Of a stretch of 64,000 bases of DNA, positions 56,796 to 64,000 are shown piece after piece. The notes beneath the pieces are model-generated. The model was not told the DNA's origin. It saw only the letters and a list, made by a program, of their open reading frames with translations, and did no database searches. A program made the translations under genes and the position numbers. How positions within the stretch are numbered: position 1 is the stretch's first letter; each line of letters begins with the position of its first letter. The DNA lies in the NCBI GenBank assembly GCA_029339505.1, contig JAQISU010000166.1, positions 6,853,501-6,917,500 of the forward strand, given 5' to 3'. The DNA is from Unio delphinus. Lineage: Eukaryota; Mollusca; Bivalvia; Unionida; Unionidae.

Positions 56796-58289
56796 CCTAC
56801 AAATTCATTTAATTCACAGTTGATGTGTAAGAGTTTGACATTCTATTTATAACATGGCAAGAATTCTAAAGACTGCCATGATGTTTCCTTCAACAAGGTA
56901 CATTATTTGACTTGATACACCATAAACCTTTGTAAGATGGCTTTGCCATAAAATACATTTACACACATAACCACCAAGATTGTGCATTACTCCATAATAC
57001 TGCTATGTGACATTTCTGGGTGTCTTGTAAGTGTGACATGTGTAATGTTGTAAAGTTAATAATGTTACCTGTTACTTGATGGTTGATGTATTTTTAGACC
57101 TACTGTGCACATGCACTTTGGGATGGGATATCTACTCATCTGAACTGAACTGGGTTAGCTCTTTCCCTTTGTCATGCTTTGACTATTGTTAACAGATAGA
57201 ATAATTTACCATTTAACTTATTAATACAGTTTTACTTAGGTGGGATCAGATAATGTATATTTTTATATAATATTCATTTGTAGTTGAAATAGTAACCATT
57301 TGGAATTATTGTGTCTACACTTTATTGATTAGACAAGATCAAGACAGGACTACCTGTTCCAGTTGCTTTGTTTTCCCTTTGAGTAATTAGTCTATGCTTA
57401 TTACTGTTCACACTGCTTTGATCTAATTATAAGACAAGCGATAAACAACTTCCAAATGGTCAAATTTGATAATGTTAATATATTTTTTCCAATCATTCAT
57501 CACTTTGTAATTGACGTCTGAGACAATCTAATATATTCTTTTCGAAGTGTTATAGGATTTTTTTTCCTCGGCAACACATTTCCAACTATAATGGATATTT
57601 GAAGGTATGGTATTTTGTTTTGTGCACTTCTCAATGGTGGCACTCGACAGTTTCATATTAGTCATAGGGTTAGAATTATAAAGAAAACGAATATCACCGG
57701 GTTTCCTCACTGGTTATACTGGCTATTTAAAAAACCTTTTCATATCTTACACATTGTTCAAAGAATCTATAATTTCATTTATTTTTTGTGTCTGATTGAT
57801 GGGCGTAATATGGGTTATAGGGTACACATCTTACTCCAGAAGTGGACCTTTCAAAAAAGTGCTAGCTCAACTTGGTTGTTTTAGAGGTAAATTGAAAAAG
57901 AAAAGTATTTTTTTAAATACATTTTATATATTTGGAAATTCATTCATTGCATTTTCAGAAGCTGGCATTGATAAGTCTGGCAAAATTCATTTTCCCTATC
58001 TTTATAGCTGCTAAGGAACGTGTACTTTAAACTAATTCATGCCGATTTTATTTATGACCAGAGAGCAGTCATTTTAGTTAGCAGTTTAGCAGTTAGTTTC
58101 CAAAAGTACAATATCCTCTGGGGTTAATTAAAGAGTTAAGGCAGGATTTCGAGGAGATTCATTATCATTCCTAACATAAAAGTTGGCATTGAACAATAAA
58201 TCTCCAAGTTGTTCTGGCATATTACCATATGATTTTATTGCTGTCTCCAAACAAATGACCACCAAATTGATTTCATCCCTTTTTTTATA
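56796..58289. other. no gene seen
   Basis: AT-rich sequence upstream of the CADPS exons on the map. Short open frames on both strands lack recognisable domains. Confidence 0.45.
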
Positions 58290-58297
58290 GTATCTGC

Positions 58298-59008
58298 TAG
58301 TGTTGTTCCGATTATCGATTATAATCTATCATCAGTTGGTTGAGCAGATAATCGATTGTGAACTCCATAATCGATTGTGTGTAAAGGGAGACTACTTTTT
58401 AAGTGTATGCAAAGCACAAAGATTAGTATAACTCCCAGCCACTATAGTTGACCTGAAATTTATTTATTCCCTTCACAACTACAAATATGAAACCTTATGA
58501 TTCATAATTAGGAACATATAGTCATTACTGCATGGTCAAGTTGTTAAATTATTGAGTTAATAAATTTAAACACATTTTGTTGATTTGTTTCAGCTTAAAA
58601 GTGCAACATCTTTTGTAGTATTTATTAACAATGACAAACAAGAAAAACATGTCCTTCTATATTTTAATTATTAGACACATCACATGTGAATGAAAGAATT
58701 TTTTGGGGGGGGGGGGGATTGTAGCAGTATTTCAGTTACATATTTTTGATCAGCCATTAATAGTTGCGTTCATTTAACAAAGTTATAGAAGAAAAGTAAC
58801 ACATAATGAAATATTATTGTCAGGTTAAAGTATACATGTCATTAAAAGAGATTACGCCTGTACATTTATAAACATATTGAACTTTTGATCCAAGATATAA
58901 CTGTAACAAAAATTAAAATTTGCTCTTAGTAACCGATTATAATCGATGATCAGTTGGTTAAGGGGATTCGATTATCGATTATGAATTTCTGACCGATTCC
59001 CATCACTA
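58298..59008. mobile_element. hAT-type non-autonomous element with perfect 8-bp duplication GTATCTGC
   Basis: The left end is TAGTGTTGTTCCGATTATCG. The right end, read on the minus strand, is TAGTGATGGGAATCGGTCAG. GTATCTGC lies at 58290-58297 and 59009-59016. Subterminal ATCGATTATAATC and ATCAGTTGGTT occur on both sides in inverted order. It is 711 bp, with no transposase and a poly-G tract near 58704-58718. Confidence 0.9.
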
Positions 59009-59016
59009 GTATCTGC

Positions 59017-60178
59017 TGTAGATGAAAACATTATGCAAATCATCTATTGACATTACATATGAATGCACAGATAAGTTCTTTCTTTTCCACACATTTTTTT
59101 TACTCTTCTTCAGAGATATACTTAATACTGAAACCTGAACACTATCTGATCGTCTGTATTTTTGTGTCGACATGCTCACATTGCACAGGATTGATGCACC
59201 ATTATGTATATTGTAATGGTCATATGCATCTTCTCTAACCAGACTGACCAGATTGTACCTCAGGCGGAGATGCAGATGTAAACTTGTTATGTCATAGCCA
59301 TCCTTTCCTCAAGAACCCATAAAAGGCTTTGTCCTAAATCAGTAACAAAAATACAAGACCACTATTCTCATACTACTACCAGTGATTTACAGATTACCTT
59401 TGGTGATGAACCACACAAACACCAATGCAAAAAGACTAGAGTTGATAATATACCCTTCCCCATTTCTGTTAGATCTAGGTCCCCAAAGAACTTGCAATAC
59501 TGTTATGGAAGAATGGAAATCAGTCCAGAAATGGATGAAAATAAGAAATAGTATATATGGAATCTGTTGGCCAAAACTGCTTGATAATTAAAAGATTTTA
59601 GAAAAATACATCTTTCTTGAGCTCATCCTCGATTTAGCATAAAAAATTAGAGACAATATTTTATTGTAGGATTTTATATCCTTTTACAAGCACGAGTTTG
59701 ATAAATTCAAATTAGTACCAGACCCTTTGGTGCATGAATGAAAACATTTCAAACATTTACAGTAGATACAAAATATAAAAAAGATGGCTGATATGATTTT
59801 CAATACACACAAACTGTCATCAATGATATGTCTATACTGATAAATACAGGTTTGATCATGAGGGTTCAGAAGTTGCAAGTCATTGAATATATCTATGGGA
59901 GATGAATTAATACCCCGGAGTACTTAAGTACCTAAAGTAATTACATGCTTAGTAGTAGACAGCACATTTCCAGCCAGAGACATTTGACACACAGACTGAT
60001 TTGTTGCCAGTAAATGGTCCCATTGATAAACCCTGCTTATAGATGGACTCCCACACCTAAACCTGCTATACCTATCACATCATTATCAACTTTTTTGTAT
60101 GGGTTGTTTTGTATGTGAAAACGTAACTGTTCTGTTTCATTCTCAATAACAAGTTGTTGAAAGATACAAGAATAAAAA
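59017..60178. other. no gene seen
   Basis: AT-rich sequence without exon, array or element end. A plus-strand frame at 59382-59591 has no recognisable domain. Confidence 0.45.
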
Positions 60179-60305
60179 GTCATGGCTAATAGGAACCAGG
60201 CCAAGTATTCAAAACACCAATATACTGATTGGAATAAACAGTCATGGCTAATAGGAACTAGGTCAAGTATTCAAATACCCAATAGACTGATTGGAGTAAA
60301 CAGTC
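60179..60305. repeat. 62-bp tandem duplication
   Basis: GTCATGGCTAATAGGAACYA starts both units (60179 and 60241). Both continue AGGYCAAGTATTCAAA and ACTGATTGGARTAAACA. Confidence 0.92.
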
Positions 60306-60344
60306 AGAATGGCTTAAGTCTAAATTCTCATCTTTTCATTGCTA

Positions 60345-60870
60345 ACAATTTCAATGAGAATCAGGCTGGAGACATTATATTTAAGGTACAATAATTTCAA
60401 TGTGGATCAGGTTAAATACATAATATTAAAGTATAATGTGGATTAGACTGAATGCATAATAATTAAGGTACAAGAATTTCAATTTGGATTAAACTGAATG
60501 CACAATATTTAAGTACGAGAATTTTAATGTGGATTAGACTGAATACATATTATTTAGGGTACAAGAATTTTAATGTGGATTAGACTGAATGTATAAATTC
60601 AGGTGCAAGAATTTCAATGTGGATCAAGCTGAATACATACTATTTAGGGTACAAGAATTTAAATGTGGATTTGACTGAATACATAATATTTAAGATTCAA
60701 GAAATTCAAAGTGGATCAGGCTGAATATACAATATTTAAGGTACAAGAATTTCAATATGGTATAGGTTAAAACATAATAATTAAGCTACAAAATTTTAAA
60801 AGTGGATCTGGTTGAATGTGGAATAGATTGAATACCTAAAAATTAAGTTAACAGAAATTGTAATGTGTAC
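60345..60870. repeat. degenerate 53-bp tandem array, about 9-10 copies
   Basis: GTGGATYAGRCTGAATACAT and TATTTAAGGTACAAGAATTT recur about every 50-56 bp. Variation between units is high, so the array is old. Confidence 0.9.
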
Positions 60871-61369
60871 TCGTTTGCAGTTGATTATCTTGTCAAATTT
60901 TTGCAGCCAGTTGGGTTTTTAAGACAAATTAAATCCAGTGATCTAAATGTAATCATACAATACTACTGTTTTAGATAACCTGAAGCAGATGACTACCCCT
61001 ATTCCTAAAATACAAAAACAAATTCAGTTAATCTGACTTGTGCATTTTTTCAGCTTTTATGGATCAAGTTTGATTTAGCTTTTTTTCTAAAAATGCTGAA
61101 TCAATCTTCTGCAATTAATTATTTTAAGAGTATGTCATTTAAATAACATGTGCTAAATAGTTCAAATTGTGTATAAAATGTTTCCAGGAACAAGATTTTA
61201 ATTTTTTTAAAAACTTAACCTATAACCTCAATTATATTTGCAAGAAAATCACAGGTGCTTCTTGGTTGTCTTTTAATTGTTGGTTTTAATTAATTTAAAT
61301 ACAACAGTACTTTACTGTTTTCCATATTATTTTCCATTGACCACCATTAACATGACCTTTCATTCCTTT

Positions 61370-62620
61370 CAATTGCTACATGTTGAAGCCATCTCCGATA
61401 TCATTCAGCAATAGTAAGAATTTCAAAATTAGTTGCTATTGTGCACATACTGGTTTTCAGCTTGGCACCATTTTCATTTAGGACAAAGTAGAATCATTTA
61501 GAGTGATTTTGCAAAAACCTCATGTTATAACAAAATTCAACATTTTTTTTTAAAACAATACTTGTTTCAGTCATATTAGATGTACAACTAGCACAGTTTT
61601 TATCTTGGATCAACTAATTATCATAAAAAATCTACTGGTGAAAACCCATGTTCATATTAGCCATTTGGAAGAATTAAAGATAAGAATATTTTCAAGATAT
61701 TATTTTCCATTCAGGAGTATGAATAACAAGCTTCTCAAGAAGACTGATGTGATGGCAATATTGGATGTCAGATTGGCACCATTTTCATTTAAGAACAGCT
61801 AGACAAACCTTGTGTTCATGCAACATCCCTTCAAGAGGATTAGAAATAAGATTGTCATTAAGGTCGTTGTGTGGTGGCCGAGACCAAAACCGCTTCCATT
61901 TAAAACCAACTGGATATTATAAGAATTCTTCTGGTAAAAATCACATCAATATGACTTTATATTCAGGAAGAATTGTACAAGTTTTATTAGATGGCTACCA
62001 TGACATCTTTATTAGATGTAGATCATTAGGGACATCATGTCCTTTAGTGAAAACTCCCATGTTGATATGGCCATCTATGTGGGAGGAATAGGAGTAAAAG
62101 GTTTTCAAGATGGCCACTGTGGTGACCATAGTGCATGTCATGTCAGCACCAATTTCATATAGGATCAAACAGATATTCGAAAAAGTCTTTAGTGAAACCC
62201 CATGTTAGTAAGACCATCCATGTACAATGAGTAGCAAGATTTAAAAGATGGATAACAAGATTCTCAATATGACTGCCACAGGTGCCATGCTGGACTTCAC
62301 ATTGTCACCATTTTAAGATGAACTAGACATCATAAGAAGTCTTTTAGTGAATACCTTATGCTGATATGAAAATCCATTCAGGAAGAGTACAGATGATAGG
62401 ATTTTCAAGATGGCTGCTGCTTAGCAGCCATATTGGACCTAAGATCAGCAAAATTTCCATTTAGGACCAACCAAGTCATGCTGATTTGGGACCAGCTAAG
62501 CATTATAAGAAGTTTTAGTATATATCCAATATTTATATGATTACCCATTTAGGACTGGCAATATCAAGATTTTCAAGAAGGTTTCTATGGTAGCAATAAT
62601 TTATATAACAATCAAATCAA
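61370..62620. repeat. array of about eight AAGATGGC-type monomers with head
   Basis: The head (TTCCTTTCAATTGCTACATG, GAAGCCATCTCCGATATCAT, AGCAATAGTAAGAATTTC) is followed by monomers about 130-155 bp apart. They have TTTTCAAGATGGCCACTGTG near 62101, GATTGGCACCATTTTCATTT near 61770, ATAAGAAGTCTTTTAGTGA near 62330 and TTCAAGATGGCTGCTGCTTA near 62403. A (TG)n tract follows at 62657-62698. Confidence 0.87.
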
Positions 62621-62655
62621 TTACCCATATAAAAGTGTATCAATAATAATAATCA

Positions 62656-62706
<51 letters not shown>

Positions 62707-63549
62707 GTGTGAATTAACATAGATGGAACTGTAATTGATATTCTACATGTCTATACATGTATCAGTCTTTATTCTATTGGTCTCATGAAAGTATCCAAAG
62801 TTCATGCCAAGGGCTCAACAGCTTTGTGTCAATTATCCCACTGTCCAAAATGATTGGCTGGGTTTTGAACTGAATCCAAAATATTGTAATCTAGCTCTCT
62901 ACAGCAAGCCTGACTTATAAAAAGAATCTCAGCAAGAAAGGCACACTGCCAGACAAATCCATTATAAGCAATGTGAAAATCCAATTGCCATTCTATAAAC
63001 CAAACCAATTTTAAAAAAATGAAAAATCAGTTTAAATATAGGAACAATCTCAGGGGACACGAACAGCCAGATATGCTCCAGGCAAAAGCATTAAACAACC
63101 AAAGTATATTTAAATAATATTGTGATGTGATTGTATTTGTAGATGTATGATTAAATATGTAATGGAAAATTACTTTTACTGTTTGTAAGCAGAATTAATT
63201 GCTGCTGTAGCAATGGTAATATAACTTGCACTGCCACAAGCACAGACTAAACTCATCGATCTGACTGCACTGGGACATCTAAAAACAAATTTTAGTCTGT
63301 GCAATTATCAAGTCACAAATGACTGTAAATTTCCTCTCTCTGTTTTCTCCAAATTAAGCAATACAAGAATAAAATAAGGAATGTTGACTAATATTCTCCA
63401 ATAATACTTTTAATTTGAGCAAATCATTAACAAGTAAATCTATGACCAGTAATTATTCTGTATTTCATACAATAAAAATGACAGCAGAACTTAAAAGTTA
63501 ACATAGAGCCAAAACTCAAAAATACTTTTACATACTGGCATATTATATT

Positions 63550-64000
63550 AATCTGCATAAATACAGCCTGGACACAAATCTCCTAAATGAAAGGGGCTTT
63601 TGAACTCGAGTATACATATAACTACTTTTGAAGTACCATTCTGGATACAAATCTGCAGTACAAAAAGTCCATAATATGATGGCATACCTGTACTACTTTC
63701 AGAGTCTGGACACAAAACTTCTGCTGGAAGGAGGATAATAAATTAAAAAATTTACCTTAAATACTTTCCAAGTCCCAGTCTGGACACATATGAACTGATG
63801 GCATATTTGAGACACCTTTCTGATTACCAAACTGGACATAAAGCTCTTTTCACAAGGGAGTTTATGAATTCAAGGCATTCATTAATACTTTAATACCAGA
63901 CTGGATATAAATCTCCAGCAAGAGGCAAGTTTCCAAACACCTGCTGCATTCTAGCAAGTACTGATACATGGTTAACTAGATTGTTACATTTGAATTCAAA
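63550..64000. repeat. degenerate tandem repeat (TCTGGACACAAATCTCC type), runs off the right edge
   Basis: CCTGGACACAAATCTCC (63566), TCTGGATACAAATCTGC (63641), TCTGGACACAAAACTTC (63704), TCTGGACACATATGAAC (63779), ACTGGACATAAAGCTC (63829) and ACTGGATATAAATCTCC (63900) recur at 50-75 bp. The spacing is irregular and the similarity limited to part of each unit. Confidence 0.65.

Noticed and set aside
59382..59591. Plus-strand frame with MEEWKSVQKWMKIRN
   Set aside because: No recognisable domain, no neighbouring exons and AT-rich surroundings; likely chance.
51401..64000. Search for upstream CADPS exons (conserved N-terminal region)
   Set aside because: No block with the expected conserved words and splice sites was found; the upstream exons are taken to lie beyond the window.

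Overview
This window is an AT-rich stretch of a metazoan genome with long introns and many transposable elements and satellites. It looks like a lophotrochozoan, most likely a mollusc. That assignment is an inference from the tRNA-type SINEs, the 150-bp interspersed tandem repeats and the general texture; no species marker was seen. There are no bacterial-style operons. Most long open frames are chance frames or transposon remains.

The one host gene recognised is CADPS (CAPS, calcium-dependent secretion activator) on the minus strand. Nine coding exons are read with canonical splice sites and fully consistent phases: 51307-51400, 48270-48391, 41354-41465, 39480-39616, 37827-37893, 35614-35722, 31537-31731, 25582-25718 and 15823-16010. 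They encode the segment just before the C2-like domain, the C2-like domain, the PH domain and the region leading into the MUN/priming module. The N-terminal exons must lie beyond 64000 and the C-terminal exons before 1. A phase-matched 54-nt candidate cassette exon lies at 8565-8618.

The introns are a transposon record. A complete piggyBac-type element (41621-47111; TTAA duplication; 15-bp perfect inverted repeats; decayed transposase) fills most of one intron and carries a second nested inverted-repeat element with a 128-bp minisatellite. A fossil hAT transposase (20350-24330) is split by a TTAA-flanked piggyBac-like relic (21466-22774). A second hAT relic (33130-34310) is split by a SINE with a 12-bp target duplication. 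Three short hAT-type elements have perfect 8-bp target duplications (49915-50291, 56426-56787, 58298-59008). A pogo-like element (18112-18977) is bordered by mirror-image microsatellites. An L2/CR1-type LINE 3' end lies at 35802-36415. Two tRNA-related SINE families occur four times each.

Tandem repeats include a 43-bp array at the left edge, a 47-bp/CA composite (9320-9835), a 17-bp satellite with higher-order structure (10250-11677), and arrays of 20, 21, 42, 51, 53, 62 and 155 bp. A dispersed family with a ~150-bp monomer containing the core ATTTTCAAGATGGCC recurs in at least eight places, sometimes in tandem.
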